The notes under the pieces: generated by a model
Seen by the model: the letters and a program-made list of their open reading frames with translations, nothing else
What the model was told of the DNA's origin: nothing
Database searches by the model: none
Program-made: the position numbers and the translations under genes
Shown here: in pieces, positions 33,508 to 44,057 of the stretch
How positions within the stretch are numbered: the first letter of the stretch is position 1
How the letters are laid out: each line of letters begins with the position of its first letter
Source: Bolinopsis microptera
Lineage: Eukaryota > Ctenophora > Tentaculata > Lobata > Bolinopsidae
NCBI RefSeq assembly: GCF_026151205.1
Contig: NC_087072.1
Coordinates: 19,372,103 to 19,436,102 of the forward strand
Reading direction: 5' to 3'
Length of the DNA stretch: 64,000 bases

Positions 33508-36119
33508 AAACTTACTTACTTACTTTTTTAATAAAACAAATATTTAATAAAACAAATATTTATTTTTACGACACAATCAAACAATATCAATAATAAATAA
33601 ATCAGGGGAGGTTTGAAGAGGTTTGAAGTGCCGAAGGCCACTGCTTATCTTTAGGATTTGAGAGTGACCTGTGCTTGAAACCCCCTCAACCATCCACTAC
33701 GTCAATACAAATATATGTTATACAAATATAGAAAAATATAATAATATAAAATTACTTATTGGTTTAGTTTGGTGACATAGGAGAGCCCAGTTGAGTTTTA
33801 GTTTAGGTTTAGGTTTTCAATAATAGTTTAAAAGGTTAGCCATGTTTCATGGCAGAGAGAGATATCATGTGTGCAGAGCCGTACCGGATTTAGAATTTGA
33901 GATATAATATAAAGTAGTTACCATGTATTAGGGTCATCTCGATTTTGGAGGGATAGCAAGTGCTTTTTAAGGTTAGATTTAATAATACCTGACGAGGCTG
34001 ACAAGTCTGAATTCTTGGAAGAACCCGGGATTATTATCCCATCTTCATTAGCATCACAAATTTCGAATACATAGGGACTGAGGTCATTCCAAATTTTCGT
34101 AGAGGTGTACAAAAAGTTCTGTTGGGAGATATCTAACCTCAGTAATGGGACAATCAGACGAAGTTTTTCATTTCTAGGACAGAACTTGAAAAGATCTTTA
34201 ATCGACTGGGGGACATCAAATTTAAGAATTTTGAATAGTTCCATAAATGTATGGTACATGTGCAGATTCTCCAGGTTCATAATTTTCTGCTCAGTGAATA
34301 GCGGTTTAGTGTGTTCAAGACAGTAGTTCTTGCTAGCCATATGTTCGTTATAAGTTCTTGAACGTGCACAGGTTAAATAGTATTCTTTATGATCAAAATT
34401 GGGAATGTTACCAAATAGCAGTCTTATACATCGTTTTTGAATTGCAAAGATTTTATTCAGCTTATGTTTAGGGATCCCACCCCAGCAACTTATACAATAG
34501 CTAAGATGTGACATAAAAAGAGCATTGTATAGTTTCAAATATTCAGATTTGGGAATGAGTTTGCAAATTCTCTTAATCGATACAATACTGGAGTTCAGCT
34601 TTAAAGATAAATGATTAAGATGTGGTTCCCAGCTTAGCTGTTCGTCTATTATCACCCCAAGAAACTTTGTACATTGAACTTTTTCTAGCTTTTTGCCATC
34701 TATTAAAATCGTTAGATTCCTGTTAAAGGGCCGTGTTCTGGCACAGGTCTGTGTTGCTCTTGACAAACCTGGCTGAAAATGCATATAACAACTTTTCCCT
34801 GCATTTATATGTAACTTGTTAGACTCCATATAGTTACTGACCTGTTTCATTACATGATTAGCTTTTTCAAAAGCTTCCTGTGCTGAACTACCTATCACAA
34901 AAATATTTGTATCATCAGCAAACAGGACGAATTCAGCCAAGCTTGAGGAGCTCACAATATCATTTATATAAATCAGAAATAGTAGAGGTCCTAACACTGA
35001 CCCGTACCCCTGGGGTACACCATACTCAACTGAACACTTGTCCGATTTTTCAGTTTGAAAAGAAGTTACTTGGCTACGGTTTGTTAGATAGCTAGCAAGA
35101 GTTTTTAGTGCAATACCTCTTACTCCATAGTGTTCAAGTTTATGCAGGAGTTTATCGTGCTCAATTGTGTCAAATGCTTTACTTAGATCAATAAATATTC
35201 CAATTACATGATTTTTCTGTTCAATCTCATTAAGTATTTTATTGACAGAATTGTTTACGGCATGAGATGTTGAGTGTTGTTTTCTAAAACCAAATTGTCG
35301 ATCATAAATCACGTTCATAGCACTGAGGTAATTATATAGCCTATTATAAATTATTTTTTCAAGTATTTTTCCAAATATCGGTAATGTAGAAACAGGTCGA
35401 TAGTTATCAAGGCATCGTGAGTCTCCTTTTTTATAAATTGGTGTAATAGAGCCCGTTTTAAGCTTGTTTGGAAAGACCCCATTGTCCAAGAACCAATTAA
35501 AGAATCTAGAGATATGACCAGACAGATAATTTACACTCTTTTTTAAGACTTTAACAGAGATATCACTTGCCTTCCCATTTTCAAGGCTACCAATAATTTT
35601 ACTTATCTCTTCCTCGTCACAGGGGCTGAGAAAAAAAGAGCTCACTATTCTTTCTCTGCCCTTGAGGTATTGTTTAAACTTCGTTTTATTGAAATTGCCA
35701 TCAGTTACCGTACGAGATGGTACAGAAGATTGAACTTTTGAATTAAGAGTACGAGCAATAGACGAGAAGTAGATGTTAAATCCGTTAGCAATCTCACGGC
35801 GTTCAGTTACAATTCTACCATCAATTAAGAATGATGCTTTTATATCTTTTTTAGATTTACCCCTGAGTTCGTTAATCAATTCCCAGGTTTTTTAAATATT
35901 TCCTTTAGCAAGTTCAAATTTTTTCCCATAGTGGGCTTTTTTCGCAGATTTTATAGCTTTGTTTAGGATAGAACGATACTCCTTATACTTAAGATATAAA
36001 GTTTCCTCACCTAATGGGTTGATTTTGGTACACGAAGCCTTCCATCGCTTGTAGTGAAAGCCTTTAGTAAACACAGATTTAATTAACGCAGAAGTGATCC
36101 ATGGATTCATCAATCTATT
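33508..36119 (-). pseudogene. CR1/L2-like LINE, 5' truncated and damaged
   Basis: The reverse-transcriptase frame runs 36113-33918. An in-frame TAA at about 35892 (AKGNI-stop-KTWELINEL) interrupts it. The endonuclease is missing. RT blocks seen: LDNYRPVSTLPIFGKILEK, FIDLSKAFDTIEH, FADDTNIF. The normally compact GVPQGSVLGP motif reads GVPQGYGSVLGP, a two-residue insertion. The C-terminus is IPGSSKNSDLS...KSNLKKHLLSL. A TTAC repeat (GTAA on the sense strand) at 33508-33520 is the 3' tail. The truncated 5' end touches another TTAC repeat at 36120. Not functional as it stands. Confidence 0.88.
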
Positions 36120-36458
36120 GCTTACTTACTTACATTTGAAAACTGGCCACGGGCCTAAATATTACATACCAATCAATTACAATTCATTAACAAATTACCA
36201 ATATTAAAAACTATCGAAAATATTCAAGAAAGTATTCTCTAGCCAAAGGGCTCAATATTTAAATCTAAATCTTCAATATTGTCTGGTTTATATCGCAACT
36301 TGGGCCCTCTGTCCCCCCTTATCGAAATAACCGTTGTCTTTAATACCTCAAAGCGCAAGCGCTTTCTAAGATTAAAACAAAGTATTTTAGTAAAACAAAG
36401 TATTTTATTTATTAGCAGTGCAATCAATTCATATGATATAATTATAAGAATATAATAG
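36120..36458 (-). pseudogene. 3' fragment of an FSTTGGMG-type LINE
   Basis: The minus-strand frame ends RKRLRFEVLKTTVISIRGDR, which matches the C-terminal LRF..LR..L..LRG.RG motif of a reverse-transcriptase-linked domain; its upstream half is seen at 44271-43966. The 3' end carries a TTAC repeat at 36120-36133. A related copy of the 3' region lies in plus orientation at about 54045-54215, and another C-terminus at 45627-45851. Confidence 0.6.
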
Positions 36459-36889
36459 TATGTCACACCTAGTTAGTAGTAGTTAGTAGGTGACGGGAGC
36501 TTCCAAGCTTTCCGTAGTGCTCCCAACCTGCTTTCAGATATGGGAGTCATATATGCCTTCAGTTTCCACCCGGTGAACCTGGTCGGCGAGCCCCCAGGTT
36601 TCAACTGCGCATAATAATATAGCCGTGCGGGTAATAAACCCCGGGTTGGCGTCACGTGTATTCGGTAGTGTGGCCGACCCCACTACTCTGCTGCGCGTTA
36701 CCGTGTTGGGGTGCTATCCCGGCGCGCGCGCCGGAGCTAGCCCCTCTCCCCGGCCTCCGCGCACTTCGGCTATTTTGCTATATAAGAATTGAAATCTGCG
36801 TTCGTTTTGCGTACTGTATGTTTGGTAAAATAATTATTTATAAAGAATCAGAGTTGCCATGCCGCTCGCCCGAGCGTTTGGAGTTTTTA

Positions 36890-36933
36890 GGAGCCAGTCC
36901 AGACACTTGCCTGGATTGCATCGCAGTAGCTCC
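36890..36933. other. Three-way-junction RNA motif, copy 1
   Basis: Outer stem GGAGC/GCTCC. Hairpin TCCAG (36898-36902) with CTGGA (36911-36915). Hairpin TTGC-ATC-GCAG at 36916-36926. It lies in the 3' UTR of the RNase H LINE, farthest from ORF2. Confidence 0.55.
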
Positions 36934-37003
36934 GTATCGACTCCTTACGCCCGAGTAAGTTGTTATATCCTATATACTCTGTAAGTTTCACGTTAGCGTC
37001 TGA

Positions 37004-37048
37004 GGTACCAGTCCAGACTATGTGTCTGGTTCGCATCGCGAAGGCCCC
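37004..37048. other. Three-way-junction RNA motif, copy 2
   Basis: Begins GGTACC and ends GGCCCC. Hairpin CCAGAC (37013-37018) with GTCTGG (37024-37029), loop TATGT. Hairpin TTCGC-ATC-GCGAA at 37030-37042. Confidence 0.6.
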
Positions 37049-37184
37049 ATAGTGACGCTTTGCGCTTAACTCCAGAGATGTGAGTTCGATGAGATTGTAC
37101 TTTTATTGTATGATTGTATCTTGGAGAGATGGGTTATCAGGATTAGAAAATGTATCGTTTCCAGTACCGAGAGGTTGGAACTAA

Positions 37185-37229
37185 GGGAGCCAGCCTGGAC
37201 TCTTGTCCAGATTGCATCGCAATAGCCCC
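37185..37229. other. Three-way-junction RNA motif, copy 3
   Basis: Begins GGGAGC and ends AGCCCC. Hairpin CTGGAC (37195-37200) with GTCCAG (37205-37210), loop TCTT. Hairpin ATTGC-ATC-GCAAT at 37211-37223. Compared with copy 2, paired positions change together in both hairpins. Confidence 0.6.
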
Positions 37230-37278
37230 TTGTCGTCCCTCGCACTCGTTCCTGGTAACGGTGTGTGGTTACTATGGT

Positions 37279-40200
37279 TCAGAGATCTGAGTAGTCGACG
37301 AAGTCTAGTAGATTTGTTAACTTAAGTGCTTTTGTTTGTGCTATGGTTCGTATGACTTGATCAATAGTTGTTGGATCCTCACCAAACTTGTTCATTCTAA
37401 TATGTGTGAATCGTACACATTCGCAAATGAGATGTAATGCGGTCTCATGTGTTTCTGATTCGCAATAGCTGCAGGAGGGTGCTGTGGTGAAGTTTATTTT
37501 ATTTTGGAAGTGGTTTAGTCCGTTGTGACCAGTTATCAGTCTTGTAAGTGGTCTGAGTAATTCTGCTCCTAATTTAAAAAGATATTGTCCATGCAATTTG
37601 TGATGTAGTATCCCAGTTACAAATTCTTTAGTATTGTCGCTGATATTGCATTTCTCCCATCTTTTGTTGAATTTTAGTTGGATGTGATTGATGATCTTAT
37701 TTTTGAACTCTGTGTTAGGCTTCCGTGGAATGTCACTCTCTAGTTCTGGATTGATTGCGGTGGATCGGATGTTAGCAAGCTTGTCCGCATGTTCGTTGCC
37801 ATGGTGACCTTCGTGTCCAGGGATCCAATCGATGTAGATAAGATGTTTACTTGATGCTTTGTTGAGACTATTATGTAGTTTGTGTATCATCTTGCTGTTT
37901 GTGTAAGATTTGGTTAGTGATTTGATAAGTGCTTGTGAGTCCGTGTATATTATCACTCTGTGTTCTTTATATGTTGGTGATGAAATGATGTCATGTAGCA
38001 GGATGCTTGCTCTGTATAAGGCGTGTGCCTCGCATTGGAATACCGTGTGGTGTGAAGAGAGGTTGTAGTTCTCTGTAATGAAGTCTTCCTCGTTTATGAG
38101 TATGACTAATCCGTATCCTGTCGAGTTGTCCGTGCTGGAATGTTTGGATCCATCAGTATATGCAGTGATCAAGAAATTTCCCGGATTCATCGGGGTCATA
38201 TTTCTGTCGCCGATTGTGAGATGATAAGATTTGTCGCTTATGTCAGTTGGTTTTAGCAAGTCGTTGTCTGCTGTGTTATAGGTGTTAAAGACGTTGTTTA
38301 AGATTTTGTCGATGATAACAGTGCACGGTTGAAATGATTTTCTTATGCTGTGATCTATTGTGAGAGTCGGCCAGTGCTCGAGGCTTTTTAGTCTTAGGGA
38401 TTGGAGGAGTGCCGTTTTCTCTAATTCAAGTGTTGCTGGAAGTAAGTTGAAGAGCTGATGTAGAACTTCTTGTGAGGATGATCGTAGTGCTCCTGATGCT
38501 AGTAGGAGGGATAAGTTTCCTGGTTTCTCGAGTGGTTTGAGTACGGATTTCTTGTCTAGTAGTCTAGGTGCCCATGCTACGCATGCATAGGTCATGATTG
38601 GTTTAATGATTGCATTGTAGACCCATATGATTTTGTCGGGACTGATACCCCAGTTGTCACCAATCGTTTTTCGGGCGGCGAAGAGAATGTTGGTACATTT
38701 CTTTGCTGTGATGTTGATATGTTTGTGCCAATTTAGTCTGCTGTCTAGGTGGATGCCTAAGTATTTTACTGTATTGTGAAATTCAACTTCGATGCCGTGT
38801 AATTTGATTGGGCGTGGTATGTTTATATTATTTTTGCGACTGAAAATTATTATTTGCGTTTTGATAGCGTTCAACTTGAGTCCGTTTTCTTCGCACCATT
38901 TATTGATTTTGCGAAGATATGCTTGTCCAAGGTCTCTAAGGGTTGATAGGTCGATACCCATGAGGATGATAGCTAAATCATCAGCAAAAGCTAGTAATTC
39001 GTTGATGGTATCTAAGAGAATGAGAAGGGAGTCCAGAACTATGTTCCACAGGAAGGGTGAGAGGACTCCACCCTGAGGACAACCTGCTAGAATCCATATT
39101 ACTATTGCTATACCTTTGAGATTGAGCTTGAGTTTTCTGGAAGTGATCAAGTGAAGTATCCAGTTACTTACGTTCCCCTTAGCTTTGGATTTCTCTAGGG
39201 CGCGTTTAATAGCTATAAACGGGATATTATCAAATGCCCCAGCAATGTCCAAGAAGATACCGAGTGAAAAGTTACCGATTTTCAGTGCAGATTCAATTTT
39301 TGATACCAGTTTGAGGATGGCTGATTCGGTACTACTGCCTTTTCTGAATCCATATTGTTTTGGTGATAGTGCTATTTCCATTTTGAGGTCTCGTTGTAGG
39401 TGCCAGAGAATTAGTCGTTCCATTAGTTTCAATGTACAGGATGAAAGTGTGATTATACGGAAGGATTTAGCTGTGTAGTAATCATCTTTACCTGGCTTAG
39501 ATAGGATTGCTGCATTGGAGGTTTGCCATGCTGTCGGAACTTGTGCGTGGATAAGCGAGAGCCTCATTATATTCAATAGTGGAGACTTGATGATGTCATA
39601 CGCTTCTATGAGCATTTCGTTCGATATGTTGTCATGACCAGAAGCTTTATTCTTTTTTAGTATCGCTATTGCTTCGTCTAATCTGGCTATCGAGATGATT
39701 GAGTTGATGTCCTCTGGAGACGCGTTTGCTTTACATGGGAGGAGTTCTTCCTGGTTTGGAGCTTTACTGGTGAATAGCGTTGTGGAGAGAAGATTCAGGG
39801 TTTCACGTGGATTTTGGGTGTAGGTTCCATCTGGCTTGCGCAGTGCGCTGAGGTTGGAATTTTTGTTGCCTAGTAGAGATTTACATATTTTTGATACATC
39901 CTTTTGTTTTTGAAGACCTGTGCAGAATGTTCTCCAATTTTCATTTGATTCCTTTGAGATGAGAGCGTTTAGCGCTTTGTGCGCTTCGTTATATTGTGTT
40001 TGGAGCTCGCTGTTGTGTGGGTCATTTTCATGGTCGTTACGCAATATGATGAGTTTTGTTTCTGATTCCGTTAGATTTTTGGACCACCATGTGAGCCTTT
40101 TTTTATTCCTGATGAAAGTTGGTGGACATGATTTTATAAAGCAGTCGTATAAGGTGTCGTTTAGTTGGTAAACTTTTAAATTGAGATCGTGCATTTTCAA

Positions 40201-41103
40201 TTTATAATTACTGCGATGATTTTTGTTGTGGAACTTGTAATTCCACGATTTGCATTTTTCTTCGACCGCAGCTTTATAAGCAGTCCAATCGCACTTTTTC
40301 TTGTTGTAGGTACGGATTGGTCTGGTTTTAATTTTCTCGTTTTTCAATGTGATAACGAATTCAATTAGTACATGATCAGAGAGTGAAAATTCAGGATTGG
40401 TGTCCCATCCTTCTATTTTAGGCGCGAATTCATTTCTTAATGTGAGGTCTATCGCTGTTAGATGAGCGTTACGTCTCCATGTGTGTTTACCGTTGTTTAC
40501 CCATAACAGCCCAGCCTGAGCTAAGCATGTTAGGAGTTTGTTTCCTCGCACGTCCGATGTGAGGTTACCCCAGGTGGTATGATGCGCGTTGCTGTCAGTG
40601 CCTATAATGAGACCATGTTTGTAGCGGAGGCAGTGCTCCGATAGTTTGAGGAATGTATCTGGTGGTTCGTTTGTTTTGCCATCCATGTAGATGCTGGATA
40701 TGTATAGTTTGGAACTTGGTAGTTCTATAGAGCAAGTGGCTGAGTCGCGGTCGGAGAATTGCATTTGAAAGAAGAATTTATCCGCAAGGTTGTTAGATAT
40801 AGTCAGGGTGGCTCGAGGGTTAGCTAAGTCCGGCGATGTGTGATAGAAAGTTACTCCGTTCCCAGGTAGGTGTTTTGGTTTTCCGCGTACGCAGTATGGC
40901 TCTTGAACGAAGGCAATGAATGGCATGTCGTCATTTTGTTCAACGTTATAATAAAACTGAGCTGTGGGATTTTCCGAGCGATGGAGATTAATTTGTGAGC
41001 ACGGGATGTACGAGAGTTCGTTAGTCTGGTTGTTCTTGGTTATTCTGGTTTTGGTGGAGTTTGACGAGTGATTAGTGCGAGGGAGTTTAGATTGCGTGGG
41101 CAT
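37279..41103 (-). CDS. LINE ORF2: endonuclease, reverse transcriptase, RNase H, zinc finger
   Basis: 1274 residues without a stop. The APE-type endonuclease covers about 30-250: FVQEPYC, IIGTDSNAHHTTWG, TAIDLTLRN, LSDHVLIEF. The reverse transcriptase covers about 480-800: LDIAGAFDNI, GCPQGGVLSPFLWN and the catalytic AFADDLAII. RNase H follows at about 990-1120, with AYTDGSKHS, CEAHALYRA, YTDSQALIKS, WIPGHEGHHGNEHADKLA; all four acidic residues are kept. A Cys/His finger (CSYCESETHETALHLICEC) closes the protein. RNase H would remove template RNA during target-primed reverse transcription. The intact frame suggests recent activity. Confidence 0.93.
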   Translation of the reverse strand: MPTQSKLPRTNHSSNSTKTRITKNNQTNELSYIPCSQINLHRSENPTAQFYYNVEQNDDMPFIAFVQEPYCVRGKPKHLPGNGVTFYHTSPDLANPRATLTISNNLADKFFFQMQFSDRDSATCSIELPSSKLYISSIYMDGKTNEPPDTFLKLSEHCLRYKHGLIIGTDSNAHHTTWGNLTSDVRGNKLLTCLAQAGLLWVNNGKHTWRRNAHLTAIDLTLRNEFAPKIEGWDTNPEFSLSDHVLIEFVITLKNEKIKTRPIRTYNKKKCDWTAYKAAVEEKCKSWNYKFHNKNHRSNYKLKMHDLNLKVYQLNDTLYDCFIKSCPPTFIRNKKRLTWWSKNLTESETKLIILRNDHENDPHNSELQTQYNEAHKALNALISKESNENWRTFCTGLQKQKDVSKICKSLLGNKNSNLSALRKPDGTYTQNPRETLNLLSTTLFTSKAPNQEELLPCKANASPEDINSIISIARLDEAIAILKKNKASGHDNISNEMLIEAYDIIKSPLLNIMRLSLIHAQVPTAWQTSNAAILSKPGKDDYYTAKSFRIITLSSCTLKLMERLILWHLQRDLKMEIALSPKQYGFRKGSSTESAILKLVSKIESALKIGNFSLGIFLDIAGAFDNIPFIAIKRALEKSKAKGNVSNWILHLITSRKLKLNLKGIAIVIWILAGCPQGGVLSPFLWNIVLDSLLILLDTINELLAFADDLAIILMGIDLSTLRDLGQAYLRKINKWCEENGLKLNAIKTQIIIFSRKNNINIPRPIKLHGIEVEFHNTVKYLGIHLDSRLNWHKHINITAKKCTNILFAARKTIGDNWGISPDKIIWVYNAIIKPIMTYACVAWAPRLLDKKSVLKPLEKPGNLSLLLASGALRSSSQEVLHQLFNLLPATLELEKTALLQSLRLKSLEHWPTLTIDHSIRKSFQPCTVIIDKILNNVFNTYNTADNDLLKPTDISDKSYHLTIGDRNMTPMNPGNFLITAYTDGSKHSSTDNSTGYGLVILINEEDFITENYNLSSHHTVFQCEAHALYRASILLHDIISSPTYKEHRVIIYTDSQALIKSLTKSYTNSKMIHKLHNSLNKASSKHLIYIDWIPGHEGHHGNEHADKLANIRSTAINPELESDIPRKPNTEFKNKIINHIQLKFNKRWEKCNISDNTKEFVTGILHHKLHGQYLFKLGAELLRPLTRLITGHNGLNHFQNKINFTTAPSCSYCESETHETALHLICECVRFTHIRMNKFGEDPTTIDQVIRTIAQTKALKLTNLLDFVDYSDL

Positions 41104-41366
41104 AATCTAAACTATGTAGACATCTTTTGTACTTCCTGACAGGTGAACGAAGTTAGAGGTTTAACGATCGCGTTTAAAGGTTTAGAGGGTCTTGCAAAGA
41201 TTCTGAATAAGTAAATTTCAATTAAAAGGATAATTAGTGCTGCTGCATTTTATTTTTATATGATAATTGGTATTTCTAAGTAGGTACACTATAGGAATTA
41301 AACGCAGTGTGTTATTTACGATTTACAAATATAACTTGTAGCGAAGAATTAATGTAAATTTCAATG

Positions 41367-42898
41367 TTAAGGAGGGCTCGAGGAGACCGTAGTCCCGAGG
41401 AGATTCAGAGACTCCAGAGTAGTTTCAGGACTTGGGTCCTCTTGTAAGCCGGGAGACTTTTTGCCGGAAGCGTCCGGGTCACAGATTACTAGGGTGGTGC
41501 CAAGGAGTGTAATCTTCCATTTGTTCTTGGCAAAATAAGATTGTGCCGTGTAGTCTAAGGAAGTGTAGTACAGGATTGCCCCGCCGGGGAGAGTCTTGGG
41601 TGGCTGATACTGTGAGAAAGATGCGGGATTCAGAGAGGGGTGGTGGAGAATTACTACTCTAATGAATTGGTTTGCGTTGAGAAGAGGTTCAAACCATTTC
41701 GGGAGCAGGGTTTTTACTCTTAGCCCGGGTACATCGGTCTCGTCTATTACTCTGTATATCTCGTTCTTGTCCATTATAGTTTTCACCAGTTGAATTGTTT
41801 CCCAGTTTTTGGTTTTTATGATGATCTTGTTCCCCGAGATATCCGTGATGTTGGCTGTGACGTCGATATTGGTCGATGATTCACTGTTATCGAGGACGCC
41901 CGTGATAAGCTGTAGGCGAATTCTATTAATGTGCTCTTGTGATAGAACTCCTAGGTTCTGGAGGCAGATGGAGACTTTGAAAGTAGGTGATGGAGGAATG
42001 TCTTCACCTAGGAGAGATATATGGTGAGAACTTGGTCGGTGAGTTGGGGTAAGGAAAAACACGGCTAAACAAGAGTAAGGTATATCGGTGGATTAAAAGA
42101 GACTGAGGAAATAAGGGATGGTTCGCGATAACGAGAGGGTTAGCTGCACGCATAATAATAAATTACAGCCGAAATATAGTGAGGAACGGAAAAACTGCTT
42201 AAGTGGGCTACTAGTACCATGTGCGAGGCGCTAGTAAAGTGTTAGAGATAAGAAACACTGTCAGAAAAGTGTGATACAACGAAGGAATGATAGCTAGTGA
42301 AATCTCTTACCAGGTGAATCAGCTGTCTGGGGAGTTATCGTACTAGATGGGGATTGGGGAGACTGTGTGCTGGATGGGGTTAAAGTAGACTGTACTCCGG
42401 TCGGGGTAGTGTGAAGAGGTGTTCCGGTTAGGGTTTGAGGAGGATGTGGTCCATTTTGGTCGGGGGGCGGTGTAATAGGTCGCTCAGTACTTTCTGCGGG
42501 GTAATTAGGATGGGTTTAAGTGGTTGTGTCATGATGAGTTATTTCTATAAATATGTCACCCTCCGTTATTGTCGGAAATCTGTACTAGGGTTTACTGTTA
42601 CGCTGAGAACAATGGCATGATGGATACTTGTGTGTTTAGTGGCACATGTTATCGTACCTTTAGATCCACGCGGGCTCGTTTGTGGGAGCTGTGTTCCGGG
42701 AGGGGTACTACGTGGGGGCTGTGATTCGAAAGGGTTCGTTTGCGGAGGCTTCTTTTCGAGCGGGGTCGTGGGAGGGGTTTCTATCTCTCCTTCTTCATTT
42801 TTTCTTTGACGGTAGTCCGTGATTGTTAATTTTTTTTGTTGATTGGAGTCCGTATCGCCTTTACGGTCCCTTTTTCGTCCAGATTTACTACCAGTCAT
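41367..42898 (-). CDS. LINE ORF1, split by two intron-like segments
   Basis: Three open segments: 42898-42658, 42493-42311 and 42064-41367. Each gap starts with GT (AAAG|GTACGA; CCTG|GTAAGA) and ends with AG (CCCCGCAG; TTGTTTAG). Both junctions are phase 1 and join in frame, giving 373 residues. Unspliced, each gap brings an in-frame stop. The N-terminus (MTGSKSGRKRDRKGDTD) is basic. The middle is Pro/Thr-rich and continuous in character across both junctions. The C-terminal part (QNLGVLSQEHINRIRLQLIT) has no zinc knuckle. Role by family: RNA-binding partner of ORF2. Indels that happen to mimic introns are the alternative. Confidence 0.6.
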
Positions 42899-43114
42899 GC
42901 TAAACTGAGTAGGTAATATTAAAGGGACGGGATGAAGTAAGGGTTGTTGTGGTGATAAGCACATTATGTGTATGAGAATCAATTGGGGTACTGAATAATA
43001 TTTAGAAATATGACGGAATAATTGACATACAGAGACAGGAATGATACACAGTGCGATATTATAAAGAGATAGAATTGAAACCAAAAGAATTGTGTGATTG
43101 AGATAATAACACTG

Positions 43115-43257
43115 TTCGCTGATCTTGTTTCCCAAGATATCCGTGATGTTGGCTGTGACGTCGATATTGGTTGTTGATTCACCGTTATCGAGGACGCCCG
43201 TGATTAGTTGAAGGCGAATTCTGTTTATGTGTACTTGTGTGAGTACTCCCAAGTTGT
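43115..43257 (-). other. Diverged ORF1 fragment forming the 5' end of the LINE
   Basis: Encodes GVLTQVHINRIRLQLITGVL and DVTANITDILGNKI, closely similar to residues in the third ORF1 segment of the same element but with several substitutions. It stops abruptly at GGAAACAAGATCA and passes into the 5' UTR. It is inside the 12-bp target duplication, so it inserted as part of the element. Confidence 0.65.
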
Positions 43258-43269
43258 TATGTCACACCT

Positions 43270-43766
43270 ATTTAACTGTTACGTTCGAGTAGTCGTGCTA
43301 TGGCTAAATTTAACTAGGACCAGTGGTGTCGATTAACATTTAAAAGGTGATTCTAAGTGACACAAATGGAAAATTTTAAGAAAAGACGGATCAAAACACA
43401 GATCCAAGGACAAGGAGACCCCACTGCAGGACCATACATGCTATTGGCTTGTGCATGGCCCAAAAGGTTCCAGTTGTCCAGGAAACTGTACGTAGCTGGT
43501 CAACTAGTTTTGAATTTAGACTAGGCTTGATGAGTTCTGGGGTTTCTAGAGGTAAGATTTGATGGTGCCAGGTTTGTTCAGGCGGATATGGAAATTATGC
43601 GAGGAATATATAGGTATATAAAAATCATATCAATATAAAAATAGATCCAAAAATAGATCCAAAGATTCACACGGCAGTCAGGGAACTTCCAGACAGGATG
43701 CTTTTAAAACAGGTATAATTAGCGCTTTTGTAATTAGTTGTATGCAAGGGATGGGATGCTGGTTGA
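43270..43766. other. Nothing recognised
   Basis: Probably the 3' UTR of the minus-strand LINE fragment that follows; it was joined to 36458 before the RNase H LINE inserted. Confidence 0.35.
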
Positions 43767-44057
43767 CTAAGCTGGTTCAATGCCCCAGCTATTTAGGGGG
43801 AGCCACTCAATTTCACGCCCAGGTGTTGTCAATTGCTGGGTTTCAAGTAAGAGCTTTTTGATACGGCTCTTGATAATTGAGATGGGGGAGGAAAGGTCGG
43901 AAAATTTACTAGAGCCAGGGACCATGACATTGTTTTCATTAGGAGTGCATTTGTCGAATATTTTATCAACCAAACTGTTCCATATAGTCGTACCTTTGAA
44001 GATATGTAACTGAGTCTGAATAACGCTGACCCGTTGGAGATTCCATCTTTTGTGCAA
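43767..44057 (-). pseudogene. LINE C-terminal fragment related to the element at 33.5-36.1 kb
   Basis: The tail IWNSLVDKIFDKC ... VMVPGSSKFSDLSSPISIIK matches IWNDLSPYVFEIC ... IIIPGSSKNSDLSASSGIIK of the other LINE. It joins the next fragment at about 44040, so the copy is chimeric or nested. Confidence 0.7.

Larger units (their letters stand above)
36471..43257 (-). mobile_element. RNase H-bearing LINE, complete insertion with 12-bp target duplication
   Basis: TATGTCACACCT flanks it at 36459-36470 and 43258-43269, so the insertion is 6787 bp. In sense order (minus strand): a diverged ORF1 fragment, 5' UTR, ORF1 broken by two intron-like segments, ORF2, and a structured GC-rich 3' UTR ending in CTACTAACTACTACTAACT. 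Endonuclease and RT motifs (GTDSNAHHTTWG, GCPQGGVLSPFLWN) and the RNase H place it in the R1/LOA/I assemblage (inference from motifs). Confidence 0.9.

Noticed and set aside
36656-36958. 100-codon plus-strand frame
   Set aside because: It lies antisense in the GC-rich structured 3' UTR of the RNase H LINE and has no recognisable feature.
36890-37229. CRISPR-like array or tRNA cluster
   Set aside because: Copies are irregularly spaced and the paired parts differ; there is no anticodon arm, T-loop or constant direct repeat. Better explained as a structured RNA motif.
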